21,495 bases of DNA. Source: DATLGB01 sp038318085. GTDB taxonomy: Bacteria > Actinomycetota > Thermoleophilia > Solirubrobacterales > Solirubrobacteraceae. The notes beneath the pieces are model-generated. The model searched no databases. It worked only from the letters and a program-made list of their open reading frames with translations, and was not told the DNA's origin. Shown in pieces: positions 1 through 6,686 of this stretch (position 1 is its first letter; each line of letters starts with the position of its first letter). The DNA lies in NCBI GenBank assembly GCA_038318085.1, contig JBBQBV010000055.1, forward strand, positions 1 through 21,495, in the 5' to 3' direction. A program made the position numbers and the translations under genes.

Positions 1-200
1 CCGATCTCCTCGAGCGTCAGCCCGATTCGCTGAGCGAAGACGACGAAGGCGATCCGCCGCAGCACGGGGCGCGGGTAGCGTCGGTGGCCGGAGCCTGCGC
101 GCTCGGAGGTGATCAGGCCGCGCTCCTCGTAGAAGCGCAGCGCCGAGGCGGCGACGCCGCTGCGACGCGACACCTCGCCGATCGTGAGCAGCTCCGACAT
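1..200 (-). CDS. soxR: SoxR-type MerR-family redox regulator, 5' part (3' end outside window)
   Basis: The minus strand opens with ATG at 200 and stays open to the window edge (66 complete codons). The visible protein starts MSELLTIGEVSRRSGVAAS and holds a MerR winged-helix DNA-binding domain: helix-turn-helix at about residues 6-25 and a wing with HRRYPRPVLRR at about 43-53. The residues AQRIGLTLEEIG that follow match SoxR closely (SoxR of E. coli has AQRIGIPLATIG). SoxR is a [2Fe-2S] sensor of redox-cycling compounds that activates promoters with an overlong spacer. The cysteine cluster that binds the iron-sulphur centre lies beyond the window, so redox sensing cannot be confirmed here. The gene is divergent from the gene at 288, and a SoxR-box promoter lies between them at 227-257. 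A generic MerR regulator is the alternative, but the match through residue 66 favours SoxR. Confidence 0.85.
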   Translation of the reverse strand, partial: MSELLTIGEVSRRSGVAASALRFYEERGLITSERAGSGHRRYPRPVLRRIAFVVFAQRIGLTLEEI

Positions 201-226
201 CAGACGAAGAGAAACACGTTCCGCCC

Positions 227-257
227 TTGACTTCAAGCTCACTTGAACTTGTAGTGT
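227..257 (+). promoter_or_regulatory. SoxR-box promoter with 19-bp spacer
   Basis: TTGACT (227-232) and TAGTGT (252-257) are separated by exactly 19 bp, the overlong spacing typical of promoters activated by MerR/SoxR regulators. The spacer region carries a palindrome, TTCAAG-CTCA-CTTGAA (232-247). In wider form, CTTCAAGCTCACTTGAAC matches the known SoxR box pattern CCTCAAG-N4-CTTGAGG at the CAAG-N4-CTTG core. The promoter points at the gene starting at 288, and the soxR start codon (200) lies on the other side. This is the same arrangement as the E. coli soxR-soxS intergenic region. The motifs are read directly; activation by SoxR is inference. Confidence 0.85.
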
Positions 258-287
258 CTGGCGGACCAATGCGACTTGCGAGGCAGG

Positions 288-638
288 ATGACTGAGACAC
301 GGACAGCGAGCGAGCAGATCATCGAGAAGGTCACGTCGTGGCCAGGCGTCGCGGCGGGCCCAGGCAGCCGCGGTGAGTTCGCCTTCAGGGTCGCCCGCCG
401 GTCGATCGGCCACCTCCACGGGGACCACGCGTTTCACAGCGGCTTTCCGAAGGAGGTCTGGCAGGAGCTCTTCGACCAGGGCCGGATCGACTACCACCCG
501 GTCTTCCCGGGCAAGCCGGGCTTCGGGGCACGGCGGATCGAGGACGAGGCCGACGTCCGCGACGTGATCGCGCTGCTGCGGGTCAACTACGACCGCGTGG
601 TCGAGCGACACGGCCTGCCGGCCGACGTGCGAGCGTGA
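288..638 (+). CDS. Luciferase-like domain protein (DUF5519 family)
   Basis: A 116-residue soluble protein. I chose ATG 288, with GAGG at 280-283 as a probable ribosome site, over the in-frame TTG at 276. The sequence contains GEFAFRVARRSIGHLHGDHA (29-48) and then a block with FPKEVW, GRIDYHPVFPGKPG (65-78) and ARRI. It ends with DVIALLRVNYDRVVERHG (92-109). This pattern fits the small actinobacterial proteins named 'luciferase family protein' (PF17648/DUF5519). The conserved His residues at about 42, 44 and 47 could bind metal or a ligand, but no reaction is established for the family and light emission is not implied. It lies directly downstream of the SoxR-box promoter and ends 27 bp before the next ATG, so the two genes probably share a transcript induced by redox stress. 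Confidence 0.75.
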   Translation: MTETRTASEQIIEKVTSWPGVAAGPGSRGEFAFRVARRSIGHLHGDHAFHSGFPKEVWQELFDQGRIDYHPVFPGKPGFGARRIEDEADVRDVIALLRVNYDRVVERHGLPADVRA

Positions 639-664
639 GGCTCGTGGCCGGAGCGACCGGGCGC

Positions 665-1042
665 ATGAGCGCATTCAGCGAAGACGAGCTGGGCTATCTC
701 GTCGGGGAGCGGCGCCTGGCCCGGATGGCCACGGTCGGGGCGGACGGAACGCCTCACGTCGTACCGGTCGGCTGGTCGTTCAACGCCGATGTCGACGCGA
801 TCGAGGTCGGCGGCCGCGACTTTGCGCACACGAAGAAGTTCCGCGACGTACGGCGGCGCGGGCGCGCGGCGATCGTGATCGACGACCTCGCCAGCACCGA
901 TCCGTGGCGCCCGCGCGGGATCGAGATCCGCGGTCGCGCCGAAGCGGTCGAGGCGCCGCGCGCGCTGATCCGCATCCACCCCGAGCGGATCGTCTCCTGG
1001 GGAATCGACGCCCGCGGCCGCCTCTCTCGGGCGGTCCGGTAG
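665..1042 (+). CDS. PPOX-class F420-dependent enzyme (split-barrel flavin/deazaflavin protein)
   Basis: A 125-residue protein. ATG 665 is preferred because homologues begin with a motif like MSAFSEDELGYL. An upstream GTG at 635, which overlaps the previous stop, would add ten residues unlike the family; GGAG at 650-653 is a possible ribosome site for 665. Motifs along the chain are ARMATVGADGTPHVVPVGWSF (residues 19-39), the segment HTKKFRDVRRRGRAAIVIDD, WRPRGIEIRGRAE and IRIHPERIVSWGID near the C-terminus. These match the 'PPOX class F420-dependent oxidoreductase' group of the pyridoxamine-phosphate-oxidase-like split barrel (TIGR04023-like). The predicted role is reduction of a small molecule with F420H2 or flavin; the substrate is unknown. 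It follows the DUF5519 gene and is probably co-transcribed from the SoxR-box promoter. Its 3' end is 25 bp from the convergent SRPBCC gene. Confidence 0.8.
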   Translation: MSAFSEDELGYLVGERRLARMATVGADGTPHVVPVGWSFNADVDAIEVGGRDFAHTKKFRDVRRRGRAAIVIDDLASTDPWRPRGIEIRGRAEAVEAPRALIRIHPERIVSWGIDARGRLSRAVR

Positions 1043-1067
1043 CGCTCATCTGCGCCGACGCGACCGC

Positions 1068-1511
1068 TCAACCCTCGACGAGCGCGGCGAGCTTGTCGAG
1101 CTGCTCGTTGGTCCCCTGCTCCATGAGCGGGAACATCTCATGGCTGATCTCCCCGACGAAGTGCTGGACCAGATGCGTCTTGCCGTCCTGTTCGGCCAGG
1201 ATCACCGTGACCTCCCCGCCGGCGATTCCGGTGGCCTGGGTGTCCCAGCCGTAGGCCAGGCGCTCGATCGGGACGACCTCCCGGATGACCATCTTTGACG
1301 GGTACTGCGTGCCGTCGAGGTTCGAGACCATGGTGAGGTTGAACGCGCCGCCCGGGCGCAGGTCGACGGTGATCGTCTCCAGCGGGGTGTGCATGATGCT
1401 CGGACCCCACCACTTCGCCAGCTGCTCGGGCACGGTGTAGGCGTCCCAGACGAGTTGGCGCGGTGCGTCGCAGGTGCGGGTGAGCGTCAGCTCGCGATTG
1501 GTGTCGGTCAT
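1068..1511 (-). CDS. AHSA1/SRPBCC-domain protein
   Basis: A 147-residue protein starting at ATG 1511, with GAGGAG eight bases upstream. The family pattern is clear: RTCDAPRQLVWDAYTVPEQL (12-31) then KWWGP (33-37), DLRPGGAFNLTM (50-61), a second strand with IREVVPIERLAYGW (76-89), and a C-terminal helix ending in EQLDKLAALVE. It is an AHSA1-type START/SRPBCC fold, a hydrophobic-ligand pocket; no catalytic role can be assigned. Such genes usually follow, and overlap by ATGA, an ArsR-family repressor gene. Here the overlap is still present, but the upstream partner is reduced to a 39-codon remnant (1508-1627). The longer open frame continuing to 2735 is only a shadow of neighbouring genes. Confidence 0.85.
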   Translation of the reverse strand: MTDTNRELTLTRTCDAPRQLVWDAYTVPEQLAKWWGPSIMHTPLETITVDLRPGGAFNLTMVSNLDGTQYPSKMVIREVVPIERLAYGWDTQATGIAGGEVTVILAEQDGKTHLVQHFVGEISHEMFPLMEQGTNEQLDKLAALVEG

Positions 1512-1627
1512 CCTGAGGACTCCTCGGTCTCGGGGGTTTGCTGGATCTCGCGCAGGTGCTCGTCCAGCCGCGTCCAGCTCGCGTCCCAGAACTGCCGGTA
1601 GCGCTCCAACCACGAGGTCGCGTCCTG
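1508..1627 (-). pseudogene. 3' remnant of an ArsR-family regulator gene
   Basis: Thirty-nine codons plus a stop, reading from an in-frame TGA (1628-1630) to a TGA that overlaps the SRPBCC start as ATGA. The peptide SWLERYRQFWDASWTRLDEH (residues 5-24) followed by LREIQ is the typical C-terminal helix of ArsR regulators paired with AHSA1/SRPBCC genes (usual form WLEPYRRFWEESFDRLDAYL). No winged-helix domain is found upstream in any frame: position 1724 onward is the end of the vWA gene, and the sequence between gives no ArsR-like peptide. The regulator has therefore lost its DNA-binding part, most simply by a deletion that joined the end of the vWA region to the tail of arsR. The peptide identification rests on family memory, not a search. 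Confidence 0.7.
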
Positions 1628-1630
1628 TCA

Positions 1631-1682
1631 CCGGCGCTGGCATGATCGCGGCGATTGCGGCTCGCCGCGCTCGGAGCGCCGG
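1631..1682. terminator. Nested double hairpin after the moxR-DUF58-vWA genes
   Basis: Two perfect 8-bp stems are nested. The outer stem is CCGGCGCT (1631-1638) with AGCGCCGG (1675-1682). The inner stem is CGCGGCGA (1647-1654) with TCGCCGCG (1662-1669), closing a 7-base loop. Unpaired stretches of 8 and 5 bases separate the stems. It lies 41 bp past the stop of the vWA gene and just upstream of the arsR remnant. No T-run follows on either strand, so it is not a classical intrinsic terminator. A terminator or mRNA 3'-end stabiliser is the likely role. Confidence 0.45.
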
Positions 1683-1723
1683 ATCGGCGCCTCGAAGGAG
1701 ACGACGCCCGGAGAGAGCATCGC

Positions 1724-2686
1724 CTACGCCAGCGCGCGCCCGCGCCAGCGGACCGAGAGCGCCCCGGCGCCGGCCAGCAGCACCAGCCCCAGCCCCGCGA
1801 AGCCCGCCGTGATCTCGCGCTTGCGCGGCTTGGTGCCGAGCTGGCTGCCGAGGCCCTCGTAGACCGTGCTGAGCCGGCCGGCGTCGTCGACGGCGAAGAA
1901 GCGCCCCCCCGAGGCCTTCGCGACGCGGCGCAGCGAGGCCGGGTCGGGCGGCACGGGGATCGTCTCGCCGAAGGGGCCGGGCACGACGCCCTCCGGCGTC
2001 CCGAGCGCGACGGTGTAGATCGGCACGCCGAGCCGACCGGCGGCGCGCGCCACCTCCTCGGGGTCGCGACCCCCCATCGCCTTGCCGTCGGACAGCAGAA
2101 CGATCGCGGCGGGCGGGACCTGCGAGCGCGGCGGCGCGGCGAGGTCCGGATTGCGCCCGAGCGCCCGCAGCGCCTCGGCGAGCGCGTCGCCGGTCGCGGT
2201 GCCGCCGTCGGCGGACAGGCTCTCCAGCGTGTCCTTGACGATCGAGCGGTCCGTCGTCGGCCTCTGCGCCGTGTAGGGGGCGGTCGAGTAGGCGACCAGG
2301 CCGACGCGCGTGTTCTCGGGCACCTTCTCGAGGAACTTCTCCGCGGAGGAGACCGCGGCCGCGAGCCGCGTGGGCCGCACGTCGGTGGCCTCCATCGAGC
2401 CCGAGGCGTCGGTGACGAGCATGACCGAGGCCTGCTCGACGGCGACGTCGACGGTGCGCTGCGGCCGCGCGAGGGCGATCGCCAGGGCGACCACCGCGAG
2501 CGCCAGCAGCCCGGCCGGCAGCCGCCGGCGCCAGGCGGGCGACTGCTCGGTCAGCTCGGCGAGCGTGCCGAGCGCCGGGAAGCGGATCGCGTAGCGCAGG
2601 CGCCGCTTGGCGGCCAGGCGGTGCAGGATGAAGCCGAGCGGGATCAACCCCAGCACGGCGAGCGCGAGCGGGGACTGCAGGTTCAC
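1724..2686 (-). CDS. BatA-like membrane protein with von Willebrand factor A domain (vWA-1)
   Basis: A 320-residue protein starting at GTG 2686, overlapping the DUF58 stop by 4 bp. Layout: an N-terminal membrane helix (about 5-23), a cytosolic linker, a second helix (about 57-74), a vWA domain with the metal-ion (MIDAS) motif DASGSM at 93-98 and a PTTDRS segment, and a C-terminal helix near 293-310. This is the aerotolerance (BatA-like) architecture. Such proteins bind partners through a divalent cation and work with MoxR ATPases and DUF58 proteins in envelope or respiratory-complex maturation. The client is unknown. It is the last gene of the moxR-DUF58-vWA set. It is a paralogue of the vWA gene at 6735-7694: I count about 50 identical residues over the first 110, with no gap. 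Confidence 0.85.
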   Translation of the reverse strand: MNLQSPLALAVLGLIPLGFILHRLAAKRRLRYAIRFPALGTLAELTEQSPAWRRRLPAGLLALAVVALAIALARPQRTVDVAVEQASVMLVTDASGSMEATDVRPTRLAAAVSSAEKFLEKVPENTRVGLVAYSTAPYTAQRPTTDRSIVKDTLESLSADGGTATGDALAEALRALGRNPDLAAPPRSQVPPAAIVLLSDGKAMGGRDPEEVARAAGRLGVPIYTVALGTPEGVVPGPFGETIPVPPDPASLRRVAKASGGRFFAVDDAGRLSTVYEGLGSQLGTKPRKREITAGFAGLGLVLLAGAGALSVRWRGRALA

Positions 2687-3597
2687 GCGCCGCGGCTCCG
2701 GGCCAGGCCGGCGCCGAGCCCGCGCAGCCAGTCACCCGCGCTCCAGACGGCGACGTGGCGCGCGCCGGCCCGGCGGACGTCGCCGGCGACCCTCAGTGCG
2801 CGCGCGCGCTCAGCGGTTGCGAAGGCGGCGCGCAGCTTCGGCGAGGACAGGTCGGCCTCGAGCTGACGCCCCGTCTCGGGGTCGACCATCGTCACGGTCC
2901 CGACGTCGGGCAGCTCGGCCTCGCGGGGGTCGGCGACCTCGACGCAGATCACCTCGTTGCGCGCGGCGATCACCTTCAGAGGCCGCTGCCAGCCGCTTGT
3001 CTCGCGGAAGTCCGAGACGACGACGATCAGCCCGGGCTTGCGCGCCAGCCGCGTCAGCCGGCGCAGGGCGCGCGTCAGCGCCTCCGGGTCGGCGTGGCCG
3101 TCGGGCGAGACGCCGGCCTCGAGCGCGTGGCGCAGGCCGACGAGCGCGCGGCGGCCGCCGCGGGGCGCCAGCAGCGTCGGCTCCGGGCCGCCGAAGGTGA
3201 GCAGCCCGACCTTGCCCGCGCGGCGCAGGCCGCTGCGGGCCACGACGCGCGCGACGCCCTCGGCGACGTCGGACTTCAGCCGATCGGAGGTGCCGAAGGC
3301 CATCGAGGCGGAGACGTCCACCACCACCCACGTCGTCAGCGCACGCTCGGGAACCTGCTGGCGGACGTAGGGCTCCCCCGTGCGGGCGCTTGCGGCGGGA
3401 TCGAGCTGACGGACGTCGTCGCCGACGACGTACGGGCGCAGCTGGGCGATCTCGGTGCCGGTGCCCACGCCGGTCGCGCGGTGCTCGCCGGGGAGCTGGC
3501 CCTCGATCCTGCGGCGCACCGCGATGTCGACCGCCCGCACGGCGCCCTCCGGCAGCGGGCCGGGCCCCTGGCGGGCGGCGGGGCGGACCAGCGTCAT
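2683..3597 (-). CDS. DUF58 domain protein with vWA fold
   Basis: A 304-residue soluble protein starting at ATG 3597, overlapping the moxR stop as ATGA. The DUF58 signature LRPYVVGDDVRQLDPAASAR lies at 53-72. A vWA-like domain follows with the metal-site motif DVSAS at 94-98 and a core strand IVVVSDFRE at 191-199. No membrane helix is seen, whereas many DUF58 proteins carry two at the N-terminus; this is the shorter form. It is expected to pair with the MoxR ATPase upstream and the membrane vWA protein downstream, which overlaps it by GTGA. Together these form the classic MoxR-DUF58-vWA module of envelope or complex assembly. The substrate complex cannot be inferred from sequence. Confidence 0.88.
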   Translation of the reverse strand: MTLVRPAARQGPGPLPEGAVRAVDIAVRRRIEGQLPGEHRATGVGTGTEIAQLRPYVVGDDVRQLDPAASARTGEPYVRQQVPERALTTWVVVDVSASMAFGTSDRLKSDVAEGVARVVARSGLRRAGKVGLLTFGGPEPTLLAPRGGRRALVGLRHALEAGVSPDGHADPEALTRALRRLTRLARKPGLIVVVSDFRETSGWQRPLKVIAARNEVICVEVADPREAELPDVGTVTMVDPETGRQLEADLSSPKLRAAFATAERARALRVAGDVRRAGARHVAVWSAGDWLRGLGAGLARSRGA

Positions 3598-4667
3598 GCG
3601 CGGGCAGCTGGCCGAGCGGCGGCCGCGCCTCCCACCTCGTCGTCCTGCGGGTCCACGGCCGCGAAGACGCGGTCGAGCACGTCGTCGGCGCTGACACCGT
3701 CGGCCAGCGCCTCGTAGGAGAGCACTAGGCGGTGACGCAGCACGTCGGCGGCCACGTCGCGCACGTCGCGCGCGGTCGCGTAGTCGCGGCCGCGCAGCAG
3801 CGCGAGGGCGCGCGCGCCCTGGGCGAGGCCGATCGGTCCGCGCGGGCTGGCGCCGTACTCGATCAGCGCGCCCAGATCCTCGAGGCCGTACCTGGCGGGG
3901 TGGCGCGTGGCGTCGGCGAGGCGGATCGTGTAGCCGATCACCCGCCGGTCGACGAACACGCGCGCCGCGACCTCGCGGAAGCGCTCGAGCTCGGTGATCG
4001 CCATCACCTCGCGAACGGCGGGCGCGACGGTGAGCGACTGCTCGACGACGGCGGCCTCGTCGCCGAGGGTCGGGTAGTCGACGCGGAGCTTGAACAGGAA
4101 GCGGTCCAGCTGGGCCTCGGGCAGCTGGTAGGTCCCCTCGGACTCGATCGGGTTCTGCGTGGCGAGCACGAGGAACGGGCGCGGGACGGGGTAGCTGCGA
4201 CCGCCGAGGGTGACCTGCTGCTCCTGCATGACCTCGAGCAGCGCGGACTGGACCTTGGCGGGCGCGCGGTTGATCTCGTCCGCGAGCAGCAGGTTGCCGA
4301 AGACGGGGCCGAGCTCGGTCTGAAACTCTCCTGTGTCAGGACGCCAGATGCGTGTGCCGACGAGATCGGCGGGAACGAGGTCCGGGGTGAACTGCACGCG
4401 GCTGAAGGAGCCGCCGAGCACGCGGGCGAGCGTGCGGATCGTCAGCGTCTTGGCGAGGCCCGGGACGCCCTCGAGCAGCACGTGCCCGCCGACGAGCAGC
4501 GCCACCAGCAGCTTCTCGAGCATCGCGTCCTGGCCGATGATGACGCGCTTGGTCTCATACAGGACGGACTCGAGGGCGCGCCGCGGCTCGTCCACGCCGG
4601 CTGGCGCCGAGCCCGCCCGGAGCCGATCGTCGTCTCCGGGAACTGCGGCAAGCGAGGGGTCGATCAT
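3594..4667 (-). CDS. MoxR-family AAA+ ATPase
   Basis: A 357-residue AAA+ ATPase starting at ATG 4667. Walker A GVPGLAKT is at 67-74, Walker B LLLADEINRAP at 126-136, sensor-1 ATQNP at 169-173 and the EAQLDRF arginine-finger region at 184-190. A C-terminal lid follows, with EYGASPRGP near residue 275. These are diagnostic of MoxR ATPases, which act as chaperones to insert cofactors or mature protein complexes with vWA-domain partners. The two following genes (DUF58 and vWA) overlap it and each other by 4 bp, so the three are translationally coupled. Only 33 bp separate it from the tetR stop upstream, so read-through from the alkB operon is possible. No strong promoter is evident in that gap. 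Confidence 0.92.
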   Translation of the reverse strand: MIDPSLAAVPGDDDRLRAGSAPAGVDEPRRALESVLYETKRVIIGQDAMLEKLLVALLVGGHVLLEGVPGLAKTLTIRTLARVLGGSFSRVQFTPDLVPADLVGTRIWRPDTGEFQTELGPVFGNLLLADEINRAPAKVQSALLEVMQEQQVTLGGRSYPVPRPFLVLATQNPIESEGTYQLPEAQLDRFLFKLRVDYPTLGDEAAVVEQSLTVAPAVREVMAITELERFREVAARVFVDRRVIGYTIRLADATRHPARYGLEDLGALIEYGASPRGPIGLAQGARALALLRGRDYATARDVRDVAADVLRHRLVLSYEALADGVSADDVLDRVFAAVDPQDDEVGGAAAARPAARA

Positions 4668-4700
4668 GGCACCCAGGCTAGACCCGCAACTTACGGTTGA

Positions 4701-5312
4701 CTAAGCCGCTCGTGTGGAACCCCTGTGAAGCGCGGCGACGAGGTCGTCGAGGTAGGGGCCGATGACGACGCTGAGCGCTTTCGCGGTGGCGGCCGGGGAG
4801 GCGGTCGGAAGCGTCGCGTGGCTGATCGCGAGGCGGACGGCGGTCTCCGTGACCATTCGCGCGTCCCTTGGGTCAAGCCCCGTCCACGTGCGCTCCAGGA
4901 CGAGTCCCAGCCGCTCGGTGGCGAAGCTCAGCACCGCGTCGCGCGTGGTCACGAGCGCGAGCAGGCCGTCGTCGCCGTCGTCGCGCACCATCGCCTGCAG
5001 CAGGCGGTTGTCGGCCGCGGCGTCCAAGAAGCAGCGCAGCGCGCCGGCGATCGCCGCGCGCGGGTTCTCCGGGTGGTCGGCGATCTGCCGCTCGGCCACG
5101 GCCATCAGGCCCTCGGCCTCGCGCACGATGAAGGCCTCGGCGAACTCCTGCCGGCCGCCGAACTCGTTGTAGAGCGTCTGCCTACTGACCCCCGCGCGCC
5201 GGGCGACCTCGCCCATCGGGATCTTCGCCCACGGGCGCTCGCCGAGCAGGTCGTAGGCCGCGTCGAGCAGGGTGTCGCGAAGGAGCTGCTTGGCGGCCAC
5301 GGGATAGCTCAC
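4701..5312 (-). CDS. TetR-family regulator, probable regulator of alkB
   Basis: A 203-residue regulator. GTG 5312 is chosen because it overlaps the rubredoxin stop as GTGA and places the domain right at the start (VSYPVAAKQLLRDTLLDAAY). A longer frame upstream only runs through the rubredoxin gene. The helix-turn-helix is at about residues 29-50, with motif MGEVARRAGVSRQTLYNEFG, typical of TetR proteins. The C-terminal part is the usual all-helical ligand-binding and dimer domain, with no recognisable ligand class. A tetR gene directly after alkB and rubredoxin is a common actinobacterial arrangement, and such regulators repress alkB until an alkane or fatty acid is sensed. A candidate operator lies in the alkB promoter (6694-6712). 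Confidence 0.88.
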   Translation of the reverse strand: MSYPVAAKQLLRDTLLDAAYDLLGERPWAKIPMGEVARRAGVSRQTLYNEFGGRQEFAEAFIVREAEGLMAVAERQIADHPENPRAAIAGALRCFLDAAADNRLLQAMVRDDGDDGLLALVTTRDAVLSFATERLGLVLERTWTGLDPRDARMVTETAVRLAISHATLPTASPAATAKALSVVIGPYLDDLVAALHRGSTRAA

Positions 5313-5476
5313 GCCGTGACCTGCTCGAAGTCGACCTTCTCGCGCACGGCGCAGTCCGGGCACGTCCAGTCGTCGGGGACGTCCACCCAGGGCGTGCCGG
5401 CGGGGAACCCCTCACGCGGAGCGCCCTTCGCCTCGTCGTAGACGTACTCGCAGACCGGGCAGCGGAACCGGCTCAT
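5309..5476 (-). CDS. rubA: Rubredoxin, electron donor to AlkB
   Basis: A 55-residue protein starting at ATG 5476, overlapping the alkB stop (ATGA) and the tetR start (GTGA). Two iron-binding cysteine pairs are present: CPVC at 6-9 and CPDC at 39-42. Between them lies the rubredoxin core YVYDEAKGAPREG and the conserved PWVDVPDDW (29-37). The protein passes electrons from a rubredoxin reductase to the di-iron centre of AlkB. No reductase gene is visible in the window. The length and the second-site motif CPDCAV suit the alkane-hydroxylase type of rubredoxin. Confidence 0.95.
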   Translation of the reverse strand: MSRFRCPVCEYVYDEAKGAPREGFPAGTPWVDVPDDWTCPDCAVREKVDFEQVTA

Positions 5477-6636
5477 TGGGCGAGCCCGTACTTCTCGCGC
5501 TTGGACGGCTGCACGCTGGCGAGCGTCAGGTCGCCGCCGTAGTGGGCGCGGACCTTGGGATCCATGACCTTGCGCCACAGCGGCGTGAAGTAGGCCAGGG
5601 TGATCATCGTCGCGTAGCCCGACGGAAGCTCGGGCGCCTCGTCGAAGTGGCGCAGGGCCTGGTAGCGGCGCATCGGGTTGGCGTGGTGGTCGGAGTGTCG
5701 CTGCAGGTGGTACAGCAGCACGTTGGAGGAGATGTTGTTCGAGTTCCAGCTGTGGCTCGGCGCGCAGCGCTCGTAGCGGCCGTCCTCGCGCTTGCCGCGC
5801 TTGAGGCCGTAGTGCTCCAGGTAGTTGACGACCTCGAGCAGGCTGAAGCCAAAGACGGCCTGGATCGCGAGCCATGGGATGACCGCGACGCCGAAGACGG
5901 CGATCAGGGCGCCGAAGAGCACGACCGACATGGCCCACGCATTGAGCACGTCGTTGTGCACGCTCAAGACGGGCTTGCCGACGCGGCCCAGGCGGACCTT
6001 CTCGAGCTCGCAGGCGGACTTCAGGCTGCCGGAGATCGTGCGCGGCAAGAACGCCCAGAAGCTCTCCCCCAGGCGCGAGCTGGCAGGGTCCTCGGGGGTG
6101 GCGACGCGCACGTGGTGGCCGCGGTTGTGCTCGATGAAGAAGTGGCCGTAGCCCGTCTGGGCGAGAGCGATCTTCGAGAGCCAGCGCTCGGCCTGCTTGC
6201 GCTTGTGACCGAGCTCGTGGGCGGTGTTGATGGCGATGCCGCTGACGATGCCGATGGTGAGCGCGAGGCCGAGCTTGTCGAGCACCGCCAGGTCACCGTG
6301 GGTCCATTCCCAGCACGCCCACACGAGCGCCCCGTACTGCAGCGGGAGAAAGAGGTAAGTGCACCAGCGGTAGTAGCGATCCTGCTCCAGATGGGCGATC
6401 GCCCCGTCCGGCGGGTTGTCGGCGTCCTTGCCGATCAGAGTGTCCATGATCGGCATGACCACGAACAGAAAGAACGGGCCGAACCACCAGAACACGCCGG
6501 ACCCGGTCGCCTCCACCAGACCCCAGCCCACGAACGGCAGCAGGGGCACGAGCAGCCCGAGGGGCCAGAGGTAGCGCTTCGGATCGCGCCAGGAGATCCC
6601 CTGGGTCCCCTGGGCGTCGGCCGTGACGGCGGACAT
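5473..6636 (-). CDS. alkB: Alkane 1-monooxygenase (membrane di-iron hydroxylase)
   Basis: A 387-residue integral membrane enzyme that hydroxylates the terminal carbon of n-alkanes. All AlkB histidine motifs are present: HELGH at 140-144, EHNRGHH at 169-175, NYLEHYGL at 271-278 and LQRHSDHHA at 311-319. Hydrophobic segments lie at about 23-41, 48-66, 92-110, 120-138, 233-250 and 251-269, as expected for the six-helix fold. The start ATG 6636 follows a strong AGGAGG (6648-6653) at a spacing of 11. The gene opens an operon with rubredoxin and tetR, each overlapping the next by 4 bp. A consensus -35 box and a candidate operator sit upstream. The separate-rubredoxin form is used here; many actinobacteria have a fused AlkB-rubredoxin instead. 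Chain-length preference cannot be read from the sequence. Confidence 0.96.
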   Translation of the reverse strand: MSAVTADAQGTQGISWRDPKRYLWPLGLLVPLLPFVGWGLVEATGSGVFWWFGPFFLFVVMPIMDTLIGKDADNPPDGAIAHLEQDRYYRWCTYLFLPLQYGALVWACWEWTHGDLAVLDKLGLALTIGIVSGIAINTAHELGHKRKQAERWLSKIALAQTGYGHFFIEHNRGHHVRVATPEDPASSRLGESFWAFLPRTISGSLKSACELEKVRLGRVGKPVLSVHNDVLNAWAMSVVLFGALIAVFGVAVIPWLAIQAVFGFSLLEVVNYLEHYGLKRGKREDGRYERCAPSHSWNSNNISSNVLLYHLQRHSDHHANPMRRYQALRHFDEAPELPSGYATMITLAYFTPLWRKVMDPKVRAHYGGDLTLASVQPSKREKYGLAQ

Positions 6637-6647
6637 GACGATGCGGA

Positions 6648-6653
6648 CCTCCT
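6648..6653 (-). promoter_or_regulatory. Strong ribosome binding site of alkB
   Basis: The minus strand reads AGGAGG, a full match to the anti-Shine-Dalgarno core, ending 11 bases before ATG 6636. It supports this start codon. It is one of the few perfect sites in the window, where most downstream genes rely on overlapping stop/start codons. Confidence 0.8.
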
Positions 6654-6686
6654 GAAATGGTTTACGGTTTCGGTGCTGCGGTCCGC

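Noticed and set aside
276..287. TTG start for the DUF5519 gene
   Set aside because: ATG 288 is nearer a GAGG site and matches the expected N-terminus.
1068..2735. Apparent 555-residue fusion ending in the SRPBCC domain
   Set aside because: Only the last 147 residues are protein-like. The rest is a shadow frame of the vWA gene, and the SRPBCC gene has its own start at 1511 with a good ribosome site.
1655..2866. Long plus-strand open frame (403 codons) opposite the vWA-1/DUF58 genes
   Set aside because: Arg/Gly/Gln-rich with no domain pattern; it is the antisense shadow typical of GC-rich codon use.
3594..4667. MoxR-DUF58-vWA set as an anti-phage system
   Set aside because: Some defence systems use MoxR and vWA genes, but here the vWA protein is a membrane BatA type with no nuclease or effector gene nearby; the envelope-assembly module is the simpler reading.
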